Below are positions 7,875 through 15,223 of a stretch of DNA of 31,090 nt, piece by piece (the first letter of the stretch is position 1; every line of letters begins with the position of its first letter). Location: the NCBI GenBank assembly GCA_019240015.1, contig JAFAZB010000528.1, positions 1 to 31,090 of the forward strand, written 5' to 3'. The DNA is from Solirubrobacterales bacterium. Lineage in GTDB: Bacteria; Actinomycetota; Thermoleophilia; Solirubrobacterales; Solirubrobacteraceae. Below the pieces are notes generated by a model. The model saw only the letters and a program-made list of their open reading frames with translations, made no database searches and had not been told where the DNA came from. The translations under genes and the position numbers were made by a program.

Positions 7875-8528
7875 ATGCGACCACGCCTCCTGATCGCCGA
7901 TCACGCACCCACCAGGATGGGCGTCCGGATGGCGATCGGCGAGCTGCTCGAGGTGTGCGCCGAAGCCGACCGAGCGCACGATGCGATCCTCGCCGCGCAG
8001 CGTCTGCAACCCGACATCTGCCTGGTCGGGATGGAGCTTCCCGGCGGCGGGATCGCCGCCGTGGAAGGCATCTGCAAGGTCGCGCCGGCCGCGCTCACGA
8101 TCGTGCTCGCGGGGACGCACGACCCGGATGACCTGCTCGACTCGGTTCGCGCCGGCGCGGTCGGCTACCTCCCTGGGAGGGTCGACGCGACCCGGCTGCG
8201 ACGCGCGGTCGAAGCCGCCGTCGGCCGCGAAGCCGTCGTCCCGCGGGGCATGGTGCTGGACCTCCTGCTGGCGCTCCGCAGCGGCGCTTCGCTCGGCACG
8301 CGAGGCCTCACGAACCGGGAGGCACAGGTGCTCGCGATGCTGAGGCGTGGACACTCGACAGCCGCGATCGCGCAGCGGCTCGCGATCTCAGCGGTGACCG
8401 TTCGCCGCCACATCTCCGAGCTCGTGCACAAGGCCGGAGTCGAGGATCGGGCGCAGCTGATCGAAGCGAGTCGTCGCAGCACGGTGGCGACCAACGGCGA
8501 CGCCGCCGAGCCTCTCGCGCGGACCTAG
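7875..8528 (+). CDS. LuxR-family regulator with degenerate (non-phosphorylatable) receiver
   Basis: A 217-residue product starting MRPRLLIADHAPTRMG. The receiver-like domain keeps Asp9, but the phospho-acceptor position is Gly52 (ICLVGMELPGG in place of the usual LLDxxMPG). The conserved Thr/Ser is lost in VLAGTHD near 80, and the conserved Lys is Gly101 in GYLPGRVD. The LuxR-type helix-turn-helix is intact: LTNREAQVLAMLRRGHSTAAIAQRL and AVTVRRHISELVHKAGV. It should bind DNA but cannot be switched by normal aspartyl phosphorylation; such pseudo-receivers work by ligand binding, protein contact or constitutively. It is divergent from the previous regulator across a palindrome-bearing gap. The start at 7875 was chosen because conservation begins there; 7785 is possible. 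Confidence 0.88.
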   Translation: MRPRLLIADHAPTRMGVRMAIGELLEVCAEADRAHDAILAAQRLQPDICLVGMELPGGGIAAVEGICKVAPAALTIVLAGTHDPDDLLDSVRAGAVGYLPGRVDATRLRRAVEAAVGREAVVPRGMVLDLLLALRSGASLGTRGLTNREAQVLAMLRRGHSTAAIAQRLAISAVTVRRHISELVHKAGVEDRAQLIEASRRSTVATNGDAAEPLART

Positions 8529-8632
8529 TCGCCCGGCGCTCCGGCGGGCCGGGGACGTGATCGTGAAAATTGAACGCCGACACGGCCACACGGCTCATTG
8601 CTCGGTGCGACGAGCGCCACGAGGATACGGCG

Positions 8633-8998
8633 ATGACCCTCCCAAGCCCCTCGGGCGCGGATCTAGAGGCGGCGCTTGAGCTCGGGCTCGACGTGCTGAT
8701 GGTGCTGGAGGCAACCCTGGCGCAGGACCAGCGCCCGGGTGGATCCGTCAGCGGCGCTCCAGCCACGGCCGGAGACGAGCGGCGCGTCCGTGAGGTGGCG
8801 AGCTCGCTGCGGCGCGCGCTAACCGTACTGCGGACGATGACGGTCAGCGCCCGAAGCGATCTCGGCCCGGACTTGGGCTTCGGGTTCGTGCTGCGCCGAG
8901 CCGCGGGCTCGCCGGCCTGCCTCAGTCAAGTCCGCGCCGCACCGCGTAGACCGCCGCTTGAATTCGGTTGGTCACGCCGAGCTTCGCGAGGATGCTAG
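8633..8998 (+). CDS. small hypothetical protein, unrecognised
   Basis: I do not recognise this 121-residue product. It begins MTLPSPSGADLEAALELGLDVLMVLEATLAQ, with an amphipathic helix-like start and a second helix-like stretch (DERRVREVASSLRRALTVLRTM); the C-terminal 25 residues are Arg-rich and compositionally different. A GAGG sequence sits about eight bases before the ATG. Codons are strongly G/C in third position up to about 8920, supporting coding, whereas the last 77 bases overlap the 3' end of the convergent regulator and are probably constrained by that gene. An upstream ATG-like start at 8570 in the same frame is possible. It could be a regulator-associated small protein, or not a gene. 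Confidence 0.42.
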   Translation: MTLPSPSGADLEAALELGLDVLMVLEATLAQDQRPGGSVSGAPATAGDERRVREVASSLRRALTVLRTMTVSARSDLGPDLGFGFVLRRAAGSPACLSQVRAAPRRPPLEFGWSRRASRGC

Positions 8999-9620
8999 AG
9001 ACGTGGTTCTTGGCCGTTCGCGGGCCGATCCCGAGCGACGCGGCGATCTCCGCATTCTCCAGTCCACGGGCCAGCAGCCGCAGCACCTCGAGTTCGCGTG
9101 GGGACAGCTGGGGCGTCCCGTCGCCCGTCGGCTCGGGCTCGACGCCATGGCTGCGGACCCGGTCGAGCACGGCGGTGGCGGCACGGGAGGACAGCCACGC
9201 GTCGCCGGCGGCGGCCGATCGAATGGCACTCATGATCTCCTCGATCGGCGAGTCCTTGACCAGGTAGCCGCAGGCGCCGGCGACCACCGCGGCCGCGACG
9301 TCCTCGTGCTCGACCGACACGGTCAGAAACACGATCCGCACCGCGGGGTCGTCGGCCACGATCGCACGCGTCGCCGTGAGCCCGTCGATGTCAGCCATCC
9401 TCGGGTCAAGCAGCACGACGTCGGGGTGCAACTCCCGCGCGAGCCGTACCGCCATCCGTCCGCCCGAAGCTTGCGCCACGATCTCGATCCCCGGCTGATG
9501 TCCGAGCAGCGACGCCAGACCGACGCGATAGAGGTCGTGCCCGTCGGCCACCAGCAGCCGCACGCTGCGCCCGGCGGACCGTGCGACGAGTTTGACGCTC
9601 CCCTGTCCTTCGGTCAGCAT
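8922..9620 (-). CDS. LuxR/NarL-family response regulator with canonical receiver
   Basis: A 232-residue product. The receiver has Asp26 (LLVADGHDLYRVGL), phospho-acceptor Asp72 in DVVLLDPRM, Thr100 in VFLTVS and Lys122 in GYLVKDSP, all the residues needed for phosphorylation. The linker is followed by LSPRELEVLRLLARGLENAEIAASLGIG and RTAKNHVSSILAKLGV, a complete LuxR-type helix-turn-helix. It should be activated by a histidine kinase, but none lies in the window. The annotated ATG gives a 20-residue N-terminal extension before the receiver; a TTATGT hexamer nine bases upstream supports this start. Of the three regulators here it is the only fully canonical one and so a candidate master regulator of the polysaccharide region. 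Confidence 0.93.
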   Translation of the reverse strand: MLTEGQGSVKLVARSAGRSVRLLVADGHDLYRVGLASLLGHQPGIEIVAQASGGRMAVRLARELHPDVVLLDPRMADIDGLTATRAIVADDPAVRIVFLTVSVEHEDVAAAVVAGACGYLVKDSPIEEIMSAIRSAAAGDAWLSSRAATAVLDRVRSHGVEPEPTGDGTPQLSPRELEVLRLLARGLENAEIAASLGIGPRTAKNHVSSILAKLGVTNRIQAAVYAVRRGLD

Positions 9621-9629
9621 TTCAGAGTG

Positions 9630-9635
9630 ACATAA
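9630..9635 (-). promoter_or_regulatory. -10-like hexamer TTATGT of the third regulator
   Basis: On the minus strand TTATGT is followed by nine bases and then ATG at 9620, so the mRNA would have almost no leader. The stretch 9636-9836 behind it is relatively AT-rich and holds no gene that I can support. Confidence 0.35.
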
Positions 9636-9836
9636 CGGTCGAGGCCTTCATCCACATCGACCTCGGAGTTGCATTCCTCGCAATGGCGCCCGCCCACTCG
9701 ACAAAGCCTAGAGCGTCCGTACTGCCCTTGCCAAACGTTCAGCAAACATCCTGTAACTCAATACACATCTTTTCTGTTACTAGGTTGTAATCCTGCTGAC
9801 AGGCCGGGGCTTATGTGTCCGGCTGCGGGCGACCGC

Positions 9837-9842
9837 TACGAT
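9837..9842 (+). promoter_or_regulatory. -10 hexamer TACGAT of the SRP RNA gene
   Basis: TACGAT ends five bases before the base-paired 5' end of the SRP RNA, the expected distance for a bacterial promoter. A TTATGT at 9811 is a possible but poorly spaced -35 element. Confidence 0.5.
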
Positions 9843-9847
9843 TTCCG

Positions 9848-10124
9848 ACGGACCGTGCTAGGCGGGGTGCTAGCGGTGCCCTGTACCCGCAATCCGCTCT
9901 AGCGGGGCTGAATTCCCTCTCGAGGGGTTGGAGGCCCGGGGTCAGCGCCCCCCTCGTGGCGGCGATGGTCCGGTCCCTCGGCGATGAAGGCCCGTGAACC
10001 AGGTCAGGTCCGGAAGGAAGCAGCCTTAAGCGGTCACCTCCAGGCGCAGGGGGAGCGCCGGACCGGAGCCACGAAGCGGCGGCCGCGCTCCGAGCCCGGC
10101 TTCGACGGAGGGTGCACGGTCCGT
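9848..10124 (+). ncRNA. ffs: signal recognition particle RNA, large bacterial type with Alu domain
   Basis: The S-domain signature GTCAGGTCCGGAAGGAAGCA lies at 10002-10021, with the GGAA tetraloop at 10011-10014 that binds Ffh. Upstream, 9864-9927 carries the Alu-domain block (gctagcggtgccctgtaccc, aatccgctctagc, ctctcgagg) that I recognise from the 6S-like scRNA of Bacillus subtilis. The ends pair perfectly over 11 bases: ACGGACCGTGC at 9848-9858 with GCACGGTCCGT at 10114-10124, fixing a length near 277 nt. The RNA scaffolds the SRP, which targets nascent membrane and secreted proteins to FtsY; the Alu domain is tied to elongation arrest. The gene lies just before dnaX, a linkage seen in many Gram-positive genomes. 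Confidence 0.95.
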
Positions 10125-10215
10125 ATTTCGGCCCGCGTCCACGGCGCCCGTGGGCCGCTGCCCGGCGCGGGCGCCGGACGCCGCGCTCGCACCCGACCCC
10201 GGCCGCGAGCGTTAC

Positions 10216-10221
10216 TAGACT
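10216..10221 (+). promoter_or_regulatory. -10 hexamer TAGACT, leaderless start for dnaX
   Basis: TAGACT is followed by exactly seven bases and then the GTG of dnaX. A ccgacc sequence 17 bases upstream is a weak -35 candidate. No Shine-Dalgarno sequence is present. Confidence 0.5.
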
Positions 10222-10228
10222 CGCGATC

Positions 10229-11926
10229 GTGTCCACCGGCCCGTCGCTCTACCGGCGCCATCGCCCCCGAAGCTTCGCCGAGGTGGTCGGTCAGGAGCAG
10301 GTCGTGCGCACGCTGCGCAACGCGGTGGAGCGGGGCCGGGTGCATCACGCATACCTGTTCGTGGGCTCGCGGGGCACCGGCAAGACCAGCATGGCGAAGA
10401 TCCTGGCGGCTTGCCTGAATTGCGTCGACGGCCCCACCACCGAGCCCTGCGGTCGTTGCGAGTCGTGCGTGGCGATCGCCAACGCCACCTCGCTCGACGT
10501 GATCGAGATGGACGCCGCCTCCAACAACTCGGTCGACGACATTCGCGACCTGCGGGAGCGGGTCGCCTACGCGCCGGTGTCCGGGCGGCACAAGGTCTAC
10601 ATCCTCGATGAGGCGCACATGCTCTCTCCGCAGGCATGGAATGCGTTCCTGAAGACGCTCGAGGAGCCGCCGCCGAGGACGATCTTCGTGCTCGCGACGA
10701 CCGAGGCGCAGAAGGTGCTGCCGACGGTCGTCGACCGATGTCATCGCTTCGACTTCGGGCGACCCTCCGTGGAGGAGGTCGCGACGGTCCTCGAGCGCGT
10801 CGCCGGGGTCGAGCAGATCGCGATCGAGGACGGCGCGCTGGCGCTGGTCGCGCGCCACGCGACGGGGAGCTTCCGGGACGCCCTCGGGACGCTGGAGCAG
10901 CTCGTCACCTATGCCGCCGACCGGCGAATCGAGCCCGCGGACGTGCTGGCCGTGCTGGGGGTCGCCGACGCCGAGCAGCTGTTCGCGGCTGTCGATGCGA
11001 TCGTCGCCCGGGATCCTGCACAGGCTCTGCGGGCGGCCGCGTCGCTGGCTGACTCGGGTCGCGATCCAGGTCAGGTGCTGCGCGATCTCGAAGCCCATGG
11101 CCGGGAGCTGCTCGCGGTTCAGGTGCTGGGCGAGGTGCCCCCGGAGCTGCGCGTCACGCCGGAGCGCGATCGCCGCCTTCACGAACAGGCGCAGGCGCTG
11201 CTGGGCGTCGACGCGGTGCGGCTGCTCGACCTGGTCTCCGAGGCGCTCGCGGCGACCGCGAACGGAGCGCAAGCCAGGATCCAGCTCGAGCTGGTGCTGG
11301 TCAAGGGCGCGGCGCCCGAGCTCGCTCCCTCGACGGCCGCGCTGCTGGCGCGCGTCGAGCGTCTGGAGGCGGGCCTGCGAGCCCAGTCGCCGTCGAGCAG
11401 CGGGCTGCGTGCCGTCGCCGAGGTCGAGGCTCCCTCCCAGCGCCCGGCCCCGACCAGGGTGCAGGCTGGCGCCGGGGCCCCCGGCGCCGCCGCCCAGGCC
11501 GCGCCGGCGGCCGAGGCCGCCCCCCAGCTCGGAGAGCAGCCGCTCCACCTCGAGACCGCGATCGGCTCGTGGCCGGCTGTGGTCGAGCTGGTTCGCGGCG
11601 GCAACGCGATGCTCGCGGCGCTGCTCGCGGATGCCCGCCCGGTCGCGGTGCAGGGGAACGCGCTGACCTTGGCGTTCCCTCCGGGCGCTGCGTTCCTCAA
11701 GCGCAAGGCCGAGCAGGACGACCACCGTCGCTTCGCCGCTGAGGCGCTGCGGACCGTCACCGGGCACGCCGTATCGCTCAGCTACGAGCTTCGGGACGAC
11801 GTCGACCCCGATGAGCAGCCGGGAGCGCCCGTGCTCTCCGGGGAAGAGCTTGTGCGACGCTTCCTGGAGGAGTTCGATGCGGAGGAGCTGCTCGACGACG
11901 ACCCCGAACAACGCGAGGCGACCTGA
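10229..11926 (+). CDS. dnaX: DNA polymerase III subunit tau/gamma
   Basis: A 565-residue product starting at GTG 10229 (VSTGPSLYRRHRPRSFAEVVGQ), chosen because the conserved YRxxRPxxFxEVVGQ begins there; the frame is open further upstream into the SRP RNA. Walker A is GSRGTGKT at 46-53. Zinc-binding cysteines are Cys65, Cys74, Cys77 and Cys80, with Cys62 nearby. Walker B is LDEAH at 126-130, and a sensor-1 region follows (FVLATTEAQKVLPTVVDRC). The C-terminal third includes an Ala/Pro/Gln-rich linker (about 385-450) and a final conserved alpha/beta part. It is the clamp-loader ATPase that loads the sliding clamp and couples polymerase cores. I saw no A-rich slippery heptamer for a programmed gamma frameshift. 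Its TGA overlaps the ybaB ATG by one base. Confidence 0.97.
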   Translation: MSTGPSLYRRHRPRSFAEVVGQEQVVRTLRNAVERGRVHHAYLFVGSRGTGKTSMAKILAACLNCVDGPTTEPCGRCESCVAIANATSLDVIEMDAASNNSVDDIRDLRERVAYAPVSGRHKVYILDEAHMLSPQAWNAFLKTLEEPPPRTIFVLATTEAQKVLPTVVDRCHRFDFGRPSVEEVATVLERVAGVEQIAIEDGALALVARHATGSFRDALGTLEQLVTYAADRRIEPADVLAVLGVADAEQLFAAVDAIVARDPAQALRAAASLADSGRDPGQVLRDLEAHGRELLAVQVLGEVPPELRVTPERDRRLHEQAQALLGVDAVRLLDLVSEALAATANGAQARIQLELVLVKGAAPELAPSTAALLARVERLEAGLRAQSPSSSGLRAVAEVEAPSQRPAPTRVQAGAGAPGAAAQAAPAAEAAPQLGEQPLHLETAIGSWPAVVELVRGGNAMLAALLADARPVAVQGNALTLAFPPGAAFLKRKAEQDDHRRFAAEALRTVTGHAVSLSYELRDDVDPDEQPGAPVLSGEELVRRFLEEFDAEELLDDDPEQREAT

Positions 11927-12249
11927 TGCCACAGCCAAACATGCAGCAGATGCTCAAGCAGGTCCAGAAAATGCAGCAGGACATGCTTGCCGCCCAGGAG
12001 TCGCTCAAGGACGAGGTCGTCGAGGCCTCGGCCGGCGGCGGGATGGTCACCGTCGAGGTGACGGGCGAGTTGAACGTCAAGTCGGTCAGGATCGACCCGC
12101 AGGCGGTCGATCCGCAGGACGTGGAGTTGCTCCAGGACATGGTGCTGGCGGCTGTCAACGAAGCGTTGCGCGCGGCGCAGGAGCTGGCCTCGTCGAAGCT
12201 CGGTGGGATCGCGGGCGGGCTCGGGGGATTGGGGCTCCCGGGGCTCTAG
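11926..12249 (+). CDS. ybaB: YbaB/EbfC family nucleoid-associated protein
   Basis: A 107-residue product with the family's standard length and layout. MPQPNMQQMLKQVQKMQQDM forms the first long helix, GGGMVTVEVTGELNVKSVRIDP the central strands, and DVELLQDMVLAAVNEALRAAQEL the last helix, ending in a Gly-rich tail. YbaB proteins are dimeric DNA-binding proteins whose gene sits between dnaX and recR in many bacteria, as here. The ATG overlaps the dnaX stop (TGATG), so translation is probably coupled. The gene lies 25 bases before recR, in the same transcription unit. A link to replication or recombination is inferred from this conserved neighbourhood. Confidence 0.96.
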   Translation: MPQPNMQQMLKQVQKMQQDMLAAQESLKDEVVEASAGGGMVTVEVTGELNVKSVRIDPQAVDPQDVELLQDMVLAAVNEALRAAQELASSKLGGIAGGLGGLGLPGL

Positions 12250-12274
12250 TGAGCTCCGGCGCCGGGTTCCGAGC

Positions 12275-12874
12275 GTGTACGCCCCGCCGGTTCAGAGGCT
12301 GATCACCGAGCTGTCGAAGCTCCCGGGCGTCGGCGGGCGTACCGCGCAACGACTCGCGTTCCACCTGCTCCGAGCCAGCGATGAGGACGCGCTCGGTCTG
12401 GCGGAGGCGATCCGCGAGGTCAAACAGCGAATCGGCTTGTGCGAGGTGTGCTTCAACCTCGCCGACGGGCCCATTTGCCGGATCTGCGCCGACGAGCGCC
12501 GCGACGCTGGGCTGATCTGCGTGGTCGAGGAGCCCTCCGACGTGGTCTCGATCGAGCGCACGCACGAGTTCCTCGGCCGCTACCACGTGCTCGGCGGGGC
12601 GCTGTCGCCGATCGACGGGGTCGACCCCGAGGATCTGAAGATCGCCGAGCTCTACGAGCGGGTGGAGCGCGACGAGGTGCGCGAGGTGGTGATCGCCACC
12701 AATCCCACCACCACCGGCGAAGCGACGGCGCTTCACATCGCCGAGGGTCTGCGGGCTCGCACCTCAGAGCTGTCGGTCACCCGGCTGGCGAGCGGGCTGC
12801 CGGTGGGGGCTGACCTGGAGTACGCCGACGAGCTGACGCTCGGGCGGGCGCTTGCAGGCCGCCGTGCGGTGTAG
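12275..12874 (+). CDS. recR: recombination mediator protein RecR
   Basis: A 199-residue product, the usual length. The N-terminus VYAPPVQRLITELSKLPGVGGRTAQRLAFHLL contains the helix-hairpin-helix that binds DNA. A zinc finger follows with Cys56, Cys59, Cys68 and Cys71 (LCEVCFNLADGPICRICAD). The Toprim region has CVVEEPSDVVSIERT, then the Gly-rich YHVLGGALSPIDGV and VVIATNPTTTGEATA. The end SVTRLASGLPVGADLEYADELTLGRAL is the conserved C-terminal ATP-binding-like stretch of RecR. RecR helps RecF and RecO load RecA on gapped DNA. The GTG at 12275 was chosen as it gives the conserved start (YxxPxxxLIxEL). Third gene of the dnaX-ybaB-recR unit. Confidence 0.97.
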   Translation: MYAPPVQRLITELSKLPGVGGRTAQRLAFHLLRASDEDALGLAEAIREVKQRIGLCEVCFNLADGPICRICADERRDAGLICVVEEPSDVVSIERTHEFLGRYHVLGGALSPIDGVDPEDLKIAELYERVERDEVREVVIATNPTTTGEATALHIAEGLRARTSELSVTRLASGLPVGADLEYADELTLGRALAGRRAV

Positions 12875-12890
12875 CGGCGGGCTCACCGCG

Positions 12891-12896
12891 TAGCCT
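12891..12896 (+). promoter_or_regulatory. -10-like hexamer TAGCCT, leaderless start for lysC
   Basis: TAGCCT is followed by seven bases and then the GTG of lysC, in the 29-base gap after recR. This suggests that lysC-asd has its own promoter apart from the dnaX unit. No -35 hexamer is obvious. Confidence 0.42.
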
Positions 12897-12903
12897 TCGC
12901 CGC

Positions 12904-14169
12904 GTGCCTGGCACCGTCGTGATGAAGTTCGGCGGCACCTCGGTCGCCGACGCCGATCGGATCAAGCGCGCCGCGCGCCGAATCGTGGCCCAGCGCGAGG
13001 CCGGCAATCGCGTGGTCGCGGTGCTGTCCGCGCGCGGCCGGACGACCGATGAGCTGATCGCGATGGCCGAGGAGGTCTCGTCGCATCCAGACCGGCGCGA
13101 GATGGACATGCTGCTCTCGACGGGCGAGCGGATCTCCTGCGCGCTCTGTGCGATGGCGATCAACGACCTCGGACACAGGGCGATCTCGCTGACCGGCTCG
13201 CAGGCGGGGATCGTCACGGACACCTCTCACACCAAGGCGCGGATCATCGACGTGCGCGCGGAGCGGATCCGCGAGGCGCTCGCCAACGATCAGATCGTGC
13301 TGGTCGCGGGCTTCCAGGGCGTCTCCACGAGCCGCGACGTGACCACGCTCGGCCGCGGTGGCTCGGACACCACCGCGGTGGCGCTGGCCGCGGCGATCGA
13401 CGCCGAGGTGTGCGAGATCTACACCGATGTCGCCGGCGTGTTCACGGCCGATCCGCGGCTCGTTCCCAACGCCCGCAAGCTGGCGTTCGTGAGCTTCGAG
13501 GAGATGCTGGAGATGGCGGCCTCGGGGGCCAAGGTGCTGCAGCTGCGCTCCGTCGAGTACGCGCGCACGCACGGTGTGCGGATGCACTGCCGCTCCAGCT
13601 TCGAGGATGGCCCCGGTACCGTTGTGCTAGGAGAGGACGAGACGATGGAACACCCCCTGATAACCGCGGTCACCCACTCGACCGAGGAGGCCCGGATCAC
13701 GCTGCTCGGCGTGCCCGACCGGCCAGGGGCGGCCGCGTCGATCTTCCGCGCGCTGGCGGACGCCGGCTGCAACGTCGACACGATCATCCAGAACGAGCCA
13801 CGCGGCGAGGGCCGCGACGCGGAGGTCTCGTTCACGATCGCGACCGAGGATCTGTACGCCGCCGAGCAGGCGCTGCGCCCGGTCCAGGCCGAGCTCGGGA
13901 TCGCCGAGATCGACACTGATTCCGGGATCGGCAAGGTCTCGATCGTGGGCGCCGGCATGCGCTCGCACCCAGGGGTCGCGGCGCAGGTGTTCGAGACGCT
14001 CGCGGGCGAGAACATCAACATCGAGATGATCTCCACCTCGCCGATCAAGATCTCGTGCGTGATCCGCTCCGACGGGGTGCCGCAAGCCGTCAGGGCGTTG
14101 CACGAGGCGTTCGGTCTCGGCGCCTTGGAAGTGCAGCGCGAGCGTCCGATCGGGCAGGAGGCGCGGTGA
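12904..14169 (+). CDS. lysC: aspartate kinase
   Basis: A 421-residue product, the length of the actinobacterial/Bacillus class II enzyme. MKFGGTSV at 7-14 is the nucleotide-binding signature. AVLSARGRTTDELIAMA and MDMLLSTGERISCALCAMAI bind aspartate, and TTLGRGGSDTTAVALAAAI is the second kinase motif. Two ACT domains follow from about residue 265 (ITLLGVPDRPGAAASIFRAL and VSIVGAGMRSHPGVAAQVFETL), the usual site of feedback control by lysine and/or threonine. The enzyme phosphorylates aspartate as the first step to lysine, threonine, methionine and diaminopimelate. The GTG start was chosen because conservation begins at residue 5 and a -10 hexamer lies seven bases upstream. It overlaps asd by four bases (GTGA). 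An internal start for a beta subunit is annotated separately. Confidence 0.97.
   Translation: MPGTVVMKFGGTSVADADRIKRAARRIVAQREAGNRVVAVLSARGRTTDELIAMAEEVSSHPDRREMDMLLSTGERISCALCAMAINDLGHRAISLTGSQAGIVTDTSHTKARIIDVRAERIREALANDQIVLVAGFQGVSTSRDVTTLGRGGSDTTAVALAAAIDAEVCEIYTDVAGVFTADPRLVPNARKLAFVSFEEMLEMAASGAKVLQLRSVEYARTHGVRMHCRSSFEDGPGTVVLGEDETMEHPLITAVTHSTEEARITLLGVPDRPGAAASIFRALADAGCNVDTIIQNEPRGEGRDAEVSFTIATEDLYAAEQALRPVQAELGIAEIDTDSGIGKVSIVGAGMRSHPGVAAQVFETLAGENINIEMISTSPIKISCVIRSDGVPQAVRALHEAFGLGALEVQRERPIGQEAR
13645..14169 (+). CDS. lysC: internal start: aspartate kinase beta (regulatory) subunit
   Basis: Within lysC, an AGGAGAGG Shine-Dalgarno sequence at 13629-13636 is followed by eight bases and an in-frame ATG at codon 248 (MEHPLITAVTHSTEEARITLLG). 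The resulting 174-residue product would contain only the two ACT domains. In Corynebacterium glutamicum and Bacillus subtilis, lysC likewise makes a beta subunit from an in-frame internal start at about this codon, giving alpha2beta2 enzymes. This ribosome-binding site is stronger than anything before the main lysC start. Expression here is inferred. Confidence 0.65.
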   Translation: MEHPLITAVTHSTEEARITLLGVPDRPGAAASIFRALADAGCNVDTIIQNEPRGEGRDAEVSFTIATEDLYAAEQALRPVQAELGIAEIDTDSGIGKVSIVGAGMRSHPGVAAQVFETLAGENINIEMISTSPIKISCVIRSDGVPQAVRALHEAFGLGALEVQRERPIGQEAR

Positions 14170-15188
14170 GCACCGGCGTACGGGTGGCCTTGGTCGGCGC
14201 CACCGGCGCCGTCGGCAGGACGATGCTCCAGCTCCTGCGCGAGCGCGGGTTCCCCGCCAGCGAGATCGTCCCGTTCGCGTCCGAGCGGTCGGCCGGCCTG
14301 AACCTCGATGGCCTCACCGTGCGCGGGCTGATCGACGACGCCGAGGTCGACGGCTTCGAGCTCGCGCTGTTCTCCGCCGGCGCGACCGTGTCTCGCAAGT
14401 GGGCACCGAGATTCGTCGCGGGGGGCGCGACGGTGATCGACAACTCCTCCGCCTTCAGGCGCGAGCCCGAGGTGCCGCTGGTGGTCTCAGAGGTCAACCC
14501 CCACGCGCTGACGGGTCACAAGGGGCTGATCGCGAACCCGAACTGCTCGACGATGCAGATGATGGTCGCGTTGGCGCCGATCCACCGCGAGGTCGGGATC
14601 GAGCGGCTGGTGGTCGCGACCTATCAGTCGGTCTCCGGCACCGGACACCAGGCCGTCGAGGAGCTCGAATCACAAGCCCACGCATCGCTGCATGGCGTGG
14701 AGATGCCGCCGCCGGCGCTGTACCCCGAGCCGATCGCGTTCAACGTGATCGGCGCGGCCGGGTCGTTCGCCGACGGTGACGATCACACCGACGAGGAGCG
14801 CAAGATGATGTTCGAGACGCGCAAGATCCTCGACGATCAGGCGATCGGCATCGCGGTCACCTGTGTGCGGGTTCCGGTCCGCGTCGGCCACTCCGAGGCG
14901 GTCAACGTGCAGACGCGCGAGCCGATCTCGCCCGAGCGGGCGCGCGAGCTGCTCAGCAACGCCCCCGGCGTGGTGCTCGACGAGCTGCCCACGCCGCTGC
15001 GCTCCGCTGGTCGAGACGGGGTGTTCGTGGGTCGGATCCGCCGCGACGAGTCGCATCCCCGCGCGCTCCACATGTGGGTGGTGAGCGACAACCTGCGCAA
15101 GGGCGCCGCGACCAACGCCGTCCAGATCGCCGAGCTGCTGCAGGTCGCCGACCGGGAATCCGGTCGGCTCGCCGAACGAGCCGTATGA
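14166..15188 (+). CDS. asd: aspartate-semialdehyde dehydrogenase
   Basis: A 340-residue product starting at a GTG that overlaps the lysC stop by four bases (GTGA). The N-terminal NADP-binding loop is GATGAVGRTMLQLL at 11-24. VIDNSSAFRREPEVPLVVSEVN leads to the catalytic Cys127 in ANPNCSTMQMM. QSVSGTGHQAVEEL and RVPVRVGHSEAVNV, with the active-site His242, complete the family signature. The enzyme reduces aspartyl phosphate to aspartate semialdehyde with NADPH, the step after aspartate kinase, and the overlap couples their translation. I chose this start over an upstream in-frame one at 14055 because that would add 37 residues inside lysC. It belongs to the shorter, Gram-positive type of Asd. 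The 35 bases after the stop lead into the convergent sdh operon. Confidence 0.97.
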   Translation: MSTGVRVALVGATGAVGRTMLQLLRERGFPASEIVPFASERSAGLNLDGLTVRGLIDDAEVDGFELALFSAGATVSRKWAPRFVAGGATVIDNSSAFRREPEVPLVVSEVNPHALTGHKGLIANPNCSTMQMMVALAPIHREVGIERLVVATYQSVSGTGHQAVEELESQAHASLHGVEMPPPALYPEPIAFNVIGAAGSFADGDDHTDEERKMMFETRKILDDQAIGIAVTCVRVPVRVGHSEAVNVQTREPISPERARELLSNAPGVVLDELPTPLRSAGRDGVFVGRIRRDESHPRALHMWVVSDNLRKGAATNAVQIAELLQVADRESGRLAERAV

Positions 15189-15223
15189 GCTGATGCGCTC
15201 CGCGGCCCCGGATGCCGTGGCGC

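Noticed and set aside
9636..9836. Possible small gene between the third regulator and the SRP RNA
   Set aside because: The only plus frame (77 codons from 9669) runs into the SRP RNA, has AT-rich third positions unlike the genes and no ribosome-binding site.
10229..11926. Programmed frameshift in dnaX producing gamma
   Set aside because: No A-rich slippery heptamer followed by a stem was seen; only the full-length tau-type product is supported.
10034..11938. 634-codon minus-strand frame opposite dnaX
   Set aside because: It is fully antisense to a clear dnaX and the SRP RNA, with Arg/Gly/His-rich low-complexity translation; long open antisense frames are expected at this GC content.
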